From positions 7,708,501 through 7,772,500 of the forward strand of contig NC_079371.1 in assembly GCF_021018895.1 (NCBI RefSeq): a DNA stretch of 64,000 nt, in the 5' to 3' direction. A program made the translations under genes and the position numbers. Origin of the DNA: Seriola aureovittata. Its lineage: Eukaryota > Chordata > Actinopteri > Carangiformes > Carangidae. This document shows positions 11,955 to 24,256 of the stretch, one piece after another (the stretch's first letter is position 1; every line of letters starts with the position of its first letter). The notes beneath the pieces were generated by a model, which did not search any database, was not told where the DNA came from, and worked only from the letters and a program-made list of their open reading frames with translations.

Positions 11955-13700
11955 ACAGCGGTAGAGTTGTATCAGGAGAATAGAGCCATGAAGGCTGGAG
12001 AAATCAGTTCTCTCTCTCGTCTCTCGAACATTTTCCTTGGGAGGCCGTTTAAAAAATTTGACAGAAATAAAACAAGAATTTTTACCTATATACGCCAAAG
12101 CTGGACAACTAAACAGTTTTACCTCTCCTCTCCATCATTAATTTAGTAACATAATGCTGCTTGAGGCTGTATCCTTTGAAAACATTTGAGACACGAGGCA
12201 GTAGAATTAAACTCCACAGAAAATGACCAAATCCACCTTTCATGCTCTGTGCCCCAGGTGAGCCTTTTTTTTTTTGGTGACAAAGATGCATTTTAGTGTC
12301 AAGTGTCAGGTGTATCATAGCGGTTATCACAACTCACGTGTCTATCACCAAAAACCAACAACTAACAAAATCCAACTTGTTATTTAAAAGACATGATATG
12401 AAAATTGTATCAATCTTGTCATCTAACCCTCAGCAAAAAAGCAAATTGCAAAGTGTTTTTCCCAAAATGTCAAACCATTCTTTTAGTTTATAATACAACA
12501 TACAGTCATTTTTGATAAGTAGGGACTAGTTGGAGTAGTAGCAATAGGTGTACTGCTGCCCAAGCTCCATACAGACTGCAACTCATTAAATATTAAATAC
12601 ACAGAACAGGCCAACCATCCAGATCACCCACATCGCACCTCTGTGAGCTATTTTAGCTACCTGCAGTCAGATACCAGCAGGAAGGATCTCGTTACAACAT
12701 CAAATCACTGACCACATTACTGTTGTTTCTCAGGCAGACGTCTTATAATGAACAATCACTGAGGTCTTGAAACGCCAATCTGTGTCACATCAGCTAATTC
12801 AGGGCCAAAAATGAGCATGTCTGCTCCAGTAATCGCCAACAGCCAGCAGTTTTTAACCCGAGAGCCCTAGTTTATTGGTAGCTCATTATTAATAAAATGC
12901 CATGAGGCCCTTAGAGCATATTGCTCTGTCACTCAGGGCCTAGATTATAATACCCATTGGCTCCATGCAGTTAAATAATTCAACAAGCCGGAGGGCTGCC
13001 TGTCATGTTGAAATTAACCCGTAAGAAAAAAAAAGACAAAATGTACTGATGGTAAAGACGGACAACTGCCTGTCAGCAGATGTGATCAGTTTTCCAGAGC
13101 TCACTGCAAATTCTGTCAACTGTGTCTTTGCTTAAATTAGTCACATTTGTTTAAAGTAAAATAAGGAAAGATCACTTTGCGTCTTCTGCCAAAGCTCACT
13201 GTTTGAATCCAAGCAACACTGGCTGAGCTGCTTCATGAAAGACACTCACTACTACCTCATTAGCTCTAAGAGACATAAAAAATGACAGGGTGACATATCA
13301 TTATGCACCAAAGTTGCAGACAAAGCCAGTTTCTATTTTTGTGAGGAACTATTTTGTGTGGTCAAAGTACAGTAAGAGGAACATTACAAACCAAGCCACT
13401 CCTTAATATAATTACAGATACATCAGTGCTACAGCTTACTACACTATGTGCTTACATGGACCTCAGTGGGCACCATAAAAATGTCTAAGTAATGTGGTTA
13501 ACTAATCTTCTGATGTCAACATGCTGCCAGAGTGAACACTAAATACTCTGATTCATCCTGGAGTACTTCTTCCTGCAGACAAATTCATATGCTGAGGATG
13601 ACTGTGTGTGTGATGCAGGCCAAATATTATATCATGATATGAGGGATTTCATCTTTTTCATGTGTATGAAATAATGTGAGGTGTTATTTAAATCTTTCGT
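11955..13700. other. Non-coding region, possible conserved element
   Basis: No coding exon. 12880-13000 contains TCATTATTAATAAAATGCCA and GGCCTAGATTATAATACCC, AT-core sequence of the kind found in vertebrate conserved non-coding elements. Conservation cannot be judged from one sequence. Confidence 0.3.
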
Positions 13701-14128
13701 TTAAAGCAACAGCTTGATATTTTGGTTAAACGCTCACCTTTTAGCCTAGAGCTAGCTTAGCATGGCATAAAGGCTGGAAACGGGGGGGGGGGGGGGAGAC
13801 ACAGTTAGTTTGGCTCTGTCCAAATGGTAAAAAAAAAAAACAGTTTGTCAGTATCTATAAAGCTCATTTACATGTTACATGTTGTTTGATTAATCCAAAC
13901 ACAACACAAGTGTAAGCACAACAATTTGTGGATTTACAGGCAGAAATTGTTACCTTTGGACAGGCTAGCTGTTTCCCCCTGTTTCCAGTCTTTATGCTAA
14001 GCTAAGCTAATCGGCTGCTGACTGTAGCTTCATATTTAACGTACAGGGATGCGGCTGGAATCGATCTTCTTGTCTAACTCTCTACAAGAAATCAAATAAG
14101 CATTTCCAAAAAGGTTGAGCTATTCCTG
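13701..14128. mobile_element. GCTAAGCTAAGC foldback MITE, near-complete copy
   Basis: Outer ends TTAAAGCAACAGCTTGATAT and AAAAAGGTTGAGCTATTCC are imperfect inverted repeats. An inner pair, AGCTAGCTTAGCATGGCATAAAGG with CTGGAAACGGGG on the left and CTGTTTCCAGTCTTTATG with CTAAGCTAAGCTAA on the right, folds back on itself. It contains a 15-base poly-G run at 13782-13796. It is a common teleost element, also present at 1117-1413. Confidence 0.8.
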
Positions 14129-14548
14129 TAGGTAAAACTGTGAAACTTCAATTTGAATATGGTCTATTCTTGCGTGATTATCAACACAAAGTCTTTATTA
14201 TCGCCTCATTTTGTAATTTCATGATTCCTTAATAAATTAATCTTTGAAGACAGTGTTACGATGATGCATCAGACTAGCAATTTTTGTTTGTTTGCATAGT
14301 TCATATTACAGTTTACTGCCCACATCCTGAATGGACTGATTTCATAACTAACTAACTCAAGTCAAGTTGTTCTAATTTACATGCTAAACATAGTTTGACA
14401 GTTTTAACACTGGATCACATCATGACAACACACAGATTCATGGAGAACTAAGCCATAACGGCCCGTTCAAGTCACATGCTTGTGAGACAGGCAGCATGAG
14501 AGAAGAATGAGGTTACAGGTGGAATTTCCCTCATCTCGCCTTTCTCTC

Positions 14549-14740
14549 TGACGTCATGTCCAGTGGCAGCGGTTTACTGCCGCTGCTGCCTAGCAATCAA
14601 ACATGTCTGACAAGGTGATACTCAGGTGTCGAAAGCCTGGGGTGGTGGACAAGCAGCGTACAATTAAGGAACTTTGCAAACAGCAGTTCCCCTGCAAGCC
14701 CTCAACAGAAAACAGGCCAACACTGGGTACTTTTCTACAT
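14549..14740 (+). other. CRE-driven candidate start exon, product unknown
   Basis: A perfect TGACGTCA (14549-14556) lies 47 bases before an ATG at 14603. That frame reads MSDKVILRCRKPGVVDKQRT and on to PSTENRPTLG, and a GT donor (CTGG|GTACTT) occurs near 14728. GCTGCCTAGCAATC just before the ATG faintly resembles an X-box read on the other strand. A further open stretch at 15191-15300 (INIQQPIKAGGYILDKKKK) could be a later exon, but phases do not fit cleanly. No family recognised. Confidence 0.25.
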
Positions 14741-15422
14741 GTAAAAAAGGGGAAGTTCAACAGTTCTATTTCTCTTTTCACAAGTCGGTTCCTGCATTTA
14801 TGCAAGTCATTTCAGGTTTCAGCCATCTCATATGATTGTTTGTTTAGTCAAAGCATATGAACATTGCCATCTTGTGGTTATTTCTTCAGCACCAAATCAT
14901 GTTAATTTACACCTAGGAAGAAAGGGCCTTGATGTAAAGATGTCATCACACTCTTTTTAAGCTTGCAGGAGTTAGTAAGCAGGTAAACTTTACTTGTAGG
15001 TGCACGTGTGGGCACTTAACATTAAAGCTCTGGGTAAAACAACATCATATTAGCTCTGATATCGCTGTTGCAGGGATGTAAACCACTGGATTCCCTTTCT
15101 CTTGCCAGGCCACTCTGAAAGCTTTTGTGAAACTGGAGTGCTGCTTTCTAAATAGGATAAAAGCTCAGTTCTTCTTTTTGTGTAGCCGAATCAATATTCA
15201 GCAGCCCATTAAGGCAGGCGGGTACATCTTGGACAAGAAGAAGAAGTGTCTAATGTCTGAGGAGCTCGTCATTACTAAAGGGATCACAGAACAGCTCTCC
15301 ATTGTTGTTCGTGGTCATCATCACACTCCTCAGCTGCTCAGACTGGTGATAGTGACATCACTGTCACAGGATGAGAAGGCTACCGGGAACTGCTTTAGCC
15401 TCAACCACACTGTCTGCAGAGT

Positions 15423-15446
15423 GCACACACACACACACACACACAC
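15423..15446. repeat. (CA)n microsatellite
   Basis: About 12 CA dinucleotides; they produce the HTHTHT stretch in a spurious reading frame. Confidence 0.95.
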
Positions 15447-15531
15447 GCATGCACAATTGACCATATCACTCAAAGCCTGTGCAACATTAAAGCTATCAAA
15501 GCGGAGAGGAAAAGGGCAACAGAGAGGCTGA

Positions 15532-17089
15532 ACGTGTGGGCAGAAGCATGGCAGGACGAGGTCTCTAAAGCAATGGCACATGCTTGAAACAAACAAGACG
15601 ACTCCACACTGGAGTATATTTGGAAAGTCTTGTTCTGGATAATTGCCTTCAGTGGATTGAAGTTTCCAATTATCCACAAGCCTCTGACAGTGTTCCCACC
15701 ATGGGAAGACTGAAGGGGAGGGGAGAGAGGGTGGGTGAAGGGTTGGTGGGTCCAGCTGGTCTGACAAGCTCAAAGCTCGTAACTCTCCCTTTCCCTCTGC
15801 GTCACGGCCGCCTCCTCTGAAGGGAGCTACTGCAGTCGACCAATGAGATTGTGTTTGTCTGTCCCATGATACAAGCATCTCAGACCAAAAAATGTAAACA
15901 TCTGGCAAACATTTAGACTTGCCACAGAATTGGTTTGATCAACAATAAAAACACTATTCTGTCAAACATGACAAACATATATTTGTAAAAATTGAGAAAA
16001 GCAGTAAACATTCATTCATATTTATTCATCAGAGAGATCCCAATGAGGATTTGAGACTCGTTCCCAAAGCAGCTCTCTTCCATTTTAGTGGATATTCTCA
16101 GTCTGAGGCTGCTTCAGTGGAGTAGGTGGATACACTGTGGGGACGGATCATCTAAGTCTGCAACTTATTTTCTCACAGTTCACAGTTTCCTAGAGCCCAA
16201 GTTTATGTATTTAAATAGTAGCTTGTTTCATTCAACCAATGACCAAAAACCAAACGATAATCAATTTTGTGGTATTTTTGCTTACCAATGATTCCATTAC
16301 ATTATCAAAATTGTTGCAATACATTTTCTATGGATTGATTAATGGGTTAGTAGACCAATCATTTGAGTTTTGATACCAATTAACTCTAGTCTGAGGCAGA
16401 AGATGTACCAAAAAGAAATATATTGTTCTCAATGGTCAGTGATACAGTACATAGACATTTTGTAATCACAATCCTGGAGCCAGTGCCACAGCTAACATCC
16501 CTGACATGGGGTCAAAACCATATTTCTGAGAATGGATGACAAAACGAAAGCTCTTTGTTCATGTCAAACCATTAGAGCTATAATGAATCCTCTTAAACAC
16601 AGCTACTTACAGAAAACTGCAATTACATTCCTCGTATAATTGTGTCTGCTATATGATCTGTTCAAATTGTCAAGCGCGCACACCCACACACACACACGCA
16701 CACACACATCAGTGCAGTCACATGCCGGCTGACTGACACAAAGGGGAGTCACTATAATCTACTGAGTAGCAGGCAAAGCAAAGCCTGCGTGTATCCCAGC
16801 GGCTACGGCTAACATCATGAGTTGAGTCATGCCTCTTGAGTTGTAGCATGAGTACTAACCTTACTTTTAAGAACTAAGTGTGTCATTCTGGCAAAGTGCA
16901 ATGAAAGGCCTCTAGTAGGATATTCAGTATGAATGTATGATCTGCTAAAAGTCATTATTTCAGATAAGAAGCTAAAAATGTGTTTTTATTTTTTTTACAC
17001 CCTAAAAATAACCACAAAAGAAATGTTAGAAATGACAAGACATAAAGATACAAGTTAAGTTATAGTTACAAGAAAGTAACAAGTATTAA
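15532..17089. other. Non-coding region with repeat fragments
   Basis: 16200-16385 has blocks (AACGATAATCAATTTTG, ATTGATTAATGGGTTAGTAG) like a degenerate copy of the MITE at 37566-37855. A CA-rich patch lies at 16679-16709. No gene is seen. Confidence 0.35.
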
Positions 17090-17330
17090 AAACATGCTTT
17101 TAAAAACCCTCAGTTGACTTACCCTGTGAACAGTTTTCATCGGCAGAACATATTTCCTGGGACTCAAAAACAGGCGATAAGTGGCTGTCCTCGTGAAACA
17201 CGGCGATGTTAGAAAAACATTATTATCCTCGGTGCCAGTTGGAGACAAAACGGTGCTGTAGCTACATCATCATCATCATCATCATCGTCGCACAGTCGCC
17301 GGTCCGCTTCCCCCTCCCGCTGCTTTCGTG
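17090..17330 (-). other. Candidate first exon and promoter of an unidentified minus-strand gene
   Basis: A strong donor (CACAGG|GTAAGT, boundary near plus 17125) follows GC-richer DNA with a (CAT)n run at 17265-17286 and pyrimidine-rich upstream sequence, resembling a non-coding first exon. In the frame leading into the donor, the only ATG gives MKTVHR. No product can be named. Transcription would run leftwards into the otherwise gene-free 17 kb. Confidence 0.3.
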
Positions 17331-18144
17331 TGCTTCCTGACAACTAGGTTGCAGTTTTCTCCGACAGGGGCTGATGCGTGGGGAATTCCTAGCAGTCACA
17401 TTTTCCTGGGAAATGATTGGCCCGGACCAAAGTTTGGCTGTAGCCTGGTGGTACTAAGCAAGACCAGAGGATTCAGGACAGGGTTTGGTGTTGAGCAATA
17501 AGCACGGAGGGACAATGGTGGACTAAAAGACGTTAGGAAAAAAAAGGTGTTTAGTGTCCGCGTCATATCCCATTGCTTAAAAAAGTACATAAGTGAGCAG
17601 TGTCATCTACCACCAGTTGCTGAATGGATTTTGCACAGTAAATTAAAAACTGTTAAACGATCTGGATATCTAAGCGACAGTGGGCGGCTGACGGTTAATA
17701 TTTTAGTAAACCGTCACGCGGTAACAGGTGTGGCTTTACCGGCAAACAAACAGCTCAACACGAACTAGTCAAATGAAGTTGCGGACAAAGAGAAGAAAAA
17801 AAGAAAGTCCGTTGTGCAAAATCACGATGGAGTTTGTTGTACAACATGAGACTACGATTAGTAGGAGATTTTAATGGGAATAGGAATCTTACGGGAATGT
17901 CCAAGCCCTGGTGAGATGAGAGCAATTGAGGTTAACTCCTAGGAGGGCGGGGTCTGCAGTAGATTCCCTGGAAATTATGACTGCATGTTGGTGAAAGCTG
18001 TATCAAATAACCGACAGCTAAAACACTCAGCATTTTGGCGGTAATTATGTGCTACCAGATGCGATAATATGACATATGTTTAGTGTATTACTACATCAAA
18101 GACTAATTCTCGTTGATGTTTATAGTTTTGGACAAAAGAGGTAG
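17331..18144. other. No gene recognised
   Basis: Non-coding sequence between the candidate first exon and the tRNA gene. Short ORFs on both strands have no motif. Confidence 0.4.
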
Positions 18145-18216
18145 TTCCCATACCGGGAGTCGAACCCGGGCCGCCTGGGTGAAAACCAGGAATCCTAACC
18201 GCTAGACCATATGGGA
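18145..18216 (-). tRNA. tRNA-Glu (anticodon TTC)
   Basis: On the minus strand the 72 bases start TCCCATATGGTCTAGCGGTT and end GGTATGGGAA. The acceptor stem TCCCATA/TATGGGA pairs fully, the anticodon arm is CCTGG-TTTTCAC-CCAGG with anticodon TTC, and the T arm holds GGTTCGACTCC. The A box (TGGTCTAGCGG) and B box (GGTTCGACTCC) promoters are intact. A TTTT terminator follows (plus 18134-18137). There is no intron and no encoded CCA, as expected for a nuclear eukaryotic tRNA gene. Confidence 0.96.
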
Positions 18217-18217
18217 A

Positions 18218-19277
18218 GATGGTGACAAACGTAAAAATTCACATCATAAATTTTCAAATTTATATCCCTTCTGATGCCCTAATGTTTGACAGGAATAAAG
18301 AAAATGTTAAGACATTAATTTTATTTTACTGTTGTTGTTCTTCTTCTTGTGATATAAACTCTATTTTCAGCTTATTAAGTACAACGAGCTATAACTAATG
18401 CAGTCTAATGCAGTACTCTCATAACAAGAAAGCTTGTAAAACGTTAAATGTATGTGCTTTATTCAATATTTTATTTCATAATCTTGTTCACTGTGATACT
18501 GTCATTGTAATGTATTATTTCTGTCTCAACGCAGGGCTTTCTTGTTTATTGTTGCTATTATTTATTAATAAAATGAAAAGGTGGTAGTTTCAAGATAAAT
18601 TTAAGGTGACCATGTCATAAGTGCTGTGGCATATTCATTTACTATAGGGTTCTAGGTACCATCTAGTGGTCTTTTAATGTTACTGTAAACTTGAAATCAG
18701 GATGTCAGCCATAAATATCTTGTATTACTAGCAATCACGGGTTTTACCAAAAGTAATTAACTAACTAAGGATTGGATTTATCGATAAATAGGCAAAGATA
18801 AAAATGTATTTAAGGATGAAGAAACGGATAAAACCTTGAAAAAACAAAAATATTTGACGTGTACAGAAAAACTAAATATGGGTGCTAAACACATGACGTA
18901 ATTTTCGCTGGAATGATACAAGTGTAGAGACCGGGTCTTGTCAACTACATAAAACATATTCTAGCTTGGTTTACATCTACCTTAAATTGGTTTACAGAAG
19001 TAAACACATATACTTGACAAAACCACGCTCAGTGATACTGTTAGTTCGTGTTAATGTGGCTATACAGCTCACTGATTTAGAGTCACTTGACGTTAATGCC
19101 CTCCTTCTAGTGGAAGTGGTAGCGCCCTTAGACTAGCAAAGGCAGCCAAATATTTGACAAACTAGCAATCGTCAGCTAGCCAGCTAGGAGTTGAAATAAT
19201 ACGTCGTCAAAAACACATTTCCCTACACTTGAGCCGCTGAGGTTTATGCCAAGGATTTAGGTTTGCGTGTAAACAGG
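18218..19277. other. Upstream region of ube2a
   Basis: AT-rich DNA between the tRNA gene and the ube2a start. The last 150 bases form the ube2a 5' UTR and probable promoter. No further gene is seen. Confidence 0.4.
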
Positions 19278-22200
19278 ATGTCAACTCCAGCAAGACGACG
19301 TTTAATGAGAGATTTTAAACGGTAAGCGAAAGGAAAACAACAGAAGTGGCTGTGGCCAACCTTACCAACCTGAGGCTAGCTTGTTAGCGTTAGCCTAAAC
19401 GGCAATATAAACTACAGCACAATCAAAAAAAATTCACACAGATATATAAACACTGGCGGATTACACTCGTGATTTTATCATCGCCGAGTTTGCCTACTGC
19501 TAATTTGGGTAGTATTAACTAGATAATGACTACTAAGCTATTGACAGGTATCGCTAATTGTTCACATTACTGGGCGCTGACACCAGCGTCAGCAAGGCAG
19601 CCTGTAATATTAACGAAACGTTGTGTAACTAATGCTCACTGCTGGCTTTATTTATGTTTATAACTGTTTATTATATCTAGCATAATCACTTCTGCCGGGG
19701 CATTCCACGAAACAGCTAATGGCTGTGTTCATGTATGATTTCTCTGGGATGTATGTGTAAGTGGCAATTGAAGATGTAGCTTAAGTCATTGGCCAGATGG
19801 CCTTTCACAGCCAGATGAAACGTTTCGGTAGATGTTAGCTTTCCAAATACACCCTGATCCAGGGAGCTCCTATCCCCGGACCTTGATAGATCACTGTCTA
19901 AGCCTGAGGATAAGCAGCCATCTGCCATGCAGTCACTCAAAACTTGCAGACACTCAGCAAAGTCAACTGTGGCACATGGTTTCTTATCCCTGATCCACAC
20001 TGTGTTCGAGCTCACCAGTGCTGGTGGTCACAGAGTCCAAAACCTAATCCTGGGCGGCTCACTGTCAAACTCAACCATCACAGTATTTTTTTAGCAATGT
20101 GACTAATGGACAAAACTTTGCAAAACAATCATTAGGAATGTGGTTATAATGACCACGCAGATAAAGGCATCGTTCATTTTCACTAAATTAGACAATGCTA
20201 ATTATTTTACCACTTTACAATATTGCTTCAGTATGATTGATCTGTGATTACAAAAACAAATAGTCCAGGTGGATATCCAAGATCTATCTATTTAATAACA
20301 CGTGTACAGGACATTTGCATGTCTTGGAAAGTCTGAAAGAGTATTCAAAAAGGCATCAGAAAATATACAAAACTAGTCTTAAATTTCATTGATCTTAAAT
20401 ATTTTGCCCACCTAAAGTTTAAATATAGGTTTTTGTCTGTGATTTTAGCAAAACTTGATTTAAAAGCTTATTAATTGCTTATTACTTATGTGTTTTTTGA
20501 CTGTTAATTGAGGTTGTGTTTAATGATTTAATTGATACATTTTTAAGAGTTAAATGTATATGTAGCTGGGAAGTACTGACCAAAAAGGTGATAATAAATG
20601 TCAGCAAAATAATAAACAAAAACTATTATAGTCCTTGTTATCCCACTGGTTTTTATTTACATCTTCATACCTTCACATGACTAAGAAAAAATGTATTAAA
20701 TTACATTCTGTACGGTATGAAAAGGTCTTCAAGATAGGTTGTTGAATACTAGAGAAACCCTGCCATATTATGTTGATATACCACCCAGCTGTAAGTCCTA
20801 ATAGAGTGTTTGTCATTCAAAAATATCTAATGTTAAATATGCAATATGCTTAGACATACAACTTAGGGTTTACATTCCTGTTTAATAATCAACAGGCTTT
20901 TGCTGTTTGCTAATGTGTACAAGCTTTACTCCCACTTTTTAATATTATTGATTACCTACTCTGTTGACCACATAACAGGGGAATGACACAGTGTGTCTAG
21001 TAGTGTAATGGGTTTAATTTCTGTACTTAATGCTCTGTTTGTGATACCACTGTGCTTTTACTGGATCTGTTAGACTGCAAGAGGATCCTCCAGCTGGAGT
21101 TAGTGGGGCCCCATCAGAAAATAATATCATGGTATGGAACGCTGTCATTTTTGGGTAAGTCAAGTGGATTTGTTAAACACTGACAGATGAGTGTAGATAT
21201 TTTAATAAATAAGTGATTTGTATTTACAGTATGTAATTTGCAAAAGTATTCACTGCTTGTCTTTGGACAGTCTAGTTTATGTCAACAGGTTCTGAGAGTA
21301 TTTTAAAGTATATGAAAAGTTCATATGAGCTTTTTGCTAGTTGATCTAAGACCTGTCTATTTCCTGTCTTTTAGACCGGAGGGAACACCTTTTGAGGATG
21401 GTAAGTCCTCTCTATAGCACTTTACATCCAAATATGTATCCTTCAGCAATATATGTCTTTCAAACCCTGCTATGACATTAATCCATCAAATATTAATGAT
21501 GATTCAAAGCATTTGCTTTTGGAAGTTGCATTGTAGCAGTGGATCTGGTTGAATAGATTTTAGCTGGTGCTTTGTATCAGAATGAACATAAGATTTAAAT
21601 TGTTTGTGTGATATTAGCTTAAGAACATTGTGGGTGTCCACCTTTGTGACTTGGATGAGGATCAGATCACATTTTATGACCAATTAATGCAGAAAACCAG
21701 GTCATTCCAAAGGGTTGACACACTCTTTCTTTCCACTGTAAACATCACCAAAACAACCAGATAGACAAACTGATACAGGCATTTTCTATTTGGCTTTATT
21801 ACTGTAATGCAGTGTTATGTATTTCAATTCATACAATGCCATTACTTCTCCCTTTTAGGAACCTTCAAACTTACCATTGAATTCACAGAGGAATATCCAA
21901 ATAAACCTCCAACAGTGCGATTTGTCTCTAAAATGTTTCATCCAAATGGTATGTACTTCATTGCCTGGGGTGGATAATTGCTCTAACAACATTAATTACA
22001 GCCATTTAAAATTATAAATGTGGATATGTACTTGTTTTCTGTATCACCTGTCTAAAAAAAGGTTTATATTCTGTATGCTCTTTCAGTGTATGCAGATGGC
22101 AGCATATGCTTAGATATACTTCAGAACCGTTGGAGTCCAACCTATGATGTGTCTTCAATCTTAACTTCAATACAGGTAATTTAATACTCCTTTATGCAGA

Positions 22201-22512
22201 TAAACACGTCATGTTAATGCAAATTAAGAAAATTAAGAAGGGTCCATTTTGTAGTGACAAAGAAAAACATCCACAACCGAGTAATCTATACATGTGATGA
22301 TTGTCCAGTTCTGAAATGTCTGTGTTATGTACTAAAACTATTAGAAACTGACCCCACTGACGTTCTCTGTTGTATATTTAAAGTCTTTACTGGATGAGCC
22401 AAACCCAAACAGTCCAGCTAATAGCCAAGCAGCCCAGCTGTACCAGGAAAACAAGCGGGAATACGAGAAGAGGGTTTCTGCTATTGTTGAACAGAGTTGG
22501 CGTGACTGTTGA
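19278..22512 (+). CDS. ube2a: Ubiquitin-conjugating enzyme E2 A (RAD6 homologue)
   Basis: Six coding exons: 19278-19321, 21074-21154, 21375-21400, 21859-21948, 22087-22175 and 22384-22512. All introns are GT-AG and all junctions keep frame, giving 152 residues, the usual vertebrate length. The protein starts [15 protein letters not shown] and ends EQSWRDC, which reads as UBE2A. The E2 core shows the HPN motif and the catalytic cysteine at about residue 88 in GSICLDIL. In the family this E2 works with RAD18 to monoubiquitinate PCNA in post-replication repair and with RNF20/40 to ubiquitinate histone H2B, in the nucleus. AATAAA signals at 22594, 23054 and 23426-23436 suggest alternative 3' ends. 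The gene converges on nkrf. The protein appears intact and essentially identical to the mammalian one. Confidence 0.98.
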
Positions 22513-23425
22513 CCCCTGTTAAAGTTCAAGTATGAACAGTGTCCAGCCCAGAATCAAGAAACCACCGATCAAGAAAACAACTGATCTCACAGAAATAAAG
22601 ATACACATCTTAAAATCCTTCTCAGTATATTTGTCCCATAATTGTTGCTAAGTTTGTATGCTGTTGTGTTGTGGCATTCACTCCTGCCGGATGCTATTGT
22701 TGGGCAATAGCGTATGTTTGTTAAAAGTTAATGTACCTTGTTATATCTGGGTTACTTGCTACATGCCCCAAGTCTTTCCTTTTTTTAAGGAAAAAAAAAA
22801 AAAAAAAGGCAATGGCCGGTCTCTCAGTTGTCACTTTTCTACCTGTTTTTTTAAACTGGCTGGATGATTTGGTGACAGTTAATTAGATGTGCTTGCTGCG
22901 TGGTTTGCTGTGTAGATACAACAGTTAATATTTACAACAACAACAAAAAAACAAAACAAAGTTGTTCATGGGTGTTTTCCTCCTGTTTCAGTGGGGTCAC
23001 TCCTTTTGGTTTTATTTCTTTCTGCCTTTTGAAAGCCTTTGAGTGGGATTGAAAATAAACCTGGCATTGGCATCCATCCCTCTAACAAGTTGTCAACTCA
23101 ACAGATGCCTTTCTCTCAACTGTACTTGTAAACCCATGCCTTGTATTTCAAAAATGTTCTAGATATTGGTGAACACGTACGTCCCTCTTCAACACTGAAA
23201 CAAGACATTAAGTACCCTTTCTGGGCACTTAACTTTGTTTCATGCACAGAGTTTCATAATGCTGACATTTAAAGGCTGTGTGAGAACATTTTTATGCTAT
23301 TTTACAATCTTACAAACCAGCTCTCATAATGAGCTGATTGTACTGTTTAAACAGGATGGTGTCTCTTTTCAGATTATAAAACTTTGCACTGGTAACCCAT
23401 GTAACAAACTGTACATTTTCTTGTA

Positions 23426-23436
23426 AATAAAATAAA
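23426..23436 (+). terminator. Distal polyadenylation signals of ube2a
   Basis: Two overlapping AATAAA hexamers (23426-23431 and 23431-23436) follow a 3' UTR of about 0.9 kb. Earlier AATAAA hexamers at 22594-22599 and 23054-23059 could give shorter transcripts. Choice among them is inferred. Confidence 0.6.
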
Positions 23437-23523
23437 TATACATCATTTGTTTTTGTTTCTTTTTTAAACTTGCAGTACAAAAATATCCATCTGAACCAAG
23501 TTCAGCCTGTTGATCAGTTTTAA

Positions 23524-23529
23524 TTTATT
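23524..23529 (-). terminator. Polyadenylation signal of nkrf
   Basis: TTTATT on the plus strand is AATAAA for nkrf, about 730 bases after its stop codon. It lies about 90 bases from the distal ube2a signals, so the two convergent transcripts end nearly on top of each other. 23437-24256 otherwise holds only the nkrf 3' UTR. Confidence 0.55.
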
Positions 23530-24256
23530 CAGATTTTACAGCTGTGAAAACAAGCAGACAAGTTAACTGTACTCACACAAACCAACACATCTGACATTTA
23601 ACAAAGATCACAGCTTACAGTTTCCATGTGAAGGTTTTTCACGTCATGGATGCAGCTTGTACTTGTAGAATGATCCCAGGTGTTGAAAGAGCAAACAACA
23701 TTGCAGGTATTTCTGAATAGAGATGTATCACTACAGTGAGACTGGTATGAGCACCTAGCTACAGTTTGATAAAAATGCCTCTCTAATCCTTGTCTTTCAT
23801 GAGTCAACTGTCTACAGTGTTCACTCACGAGCAGTGAAAAGCTGCATGTTCTGCCTGGTTCCTTAAATAGCCACGAAACAAAAAAATAATTTTGGTGACA
23901 AAAACATTGTTAAGTCATTTTTTCAATTCATGAAATAACTGGAGCATCATCTGGACATGATACCACAAAGCACTGAACACAAGCTTGTGCAAATGTGAAA
24001 CAAATAGGATGTGGAATGGCAGGAGACAAAAAAAAGACATTAAATTATTTATCCTACAGCTCCTGCTAAAGTACATTTCATGGCAAAGGAATGCAGAAAC
24101 CACAGGTGATACCTGAAAGATTCTCATTTGTTAATGTGTGTTGTAAATTTGTCACACACAAGTATAAACAGGAGTTACACTTGAATGTGATTTGCTCTGA
24201 AGTCCAAGCCAATGACATTTTTTTGCCTTTCTGTCCCATTTTGCTTTGCATGCAAA

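Noticed and set aside
11565..12146. 193-residue plus-strand ORF
   Set aside because: It runs through a poly-A run and the inverted-repeat MITE at 11511-11954; no domain and no splice context.
15127..15531. 134-residue plus-strand ORF taken as one exon
   Set aside because: Half of it is a CA microsatellite giving HTHTHT. Only the part near 15191-15300 is kept, as a weak exon candidate.
15330..15908. 192-residue minus-strand ORF
   Set aside because: Shadow of the CA repeat and adjacent non-coding DNA; low complexity and no motif.
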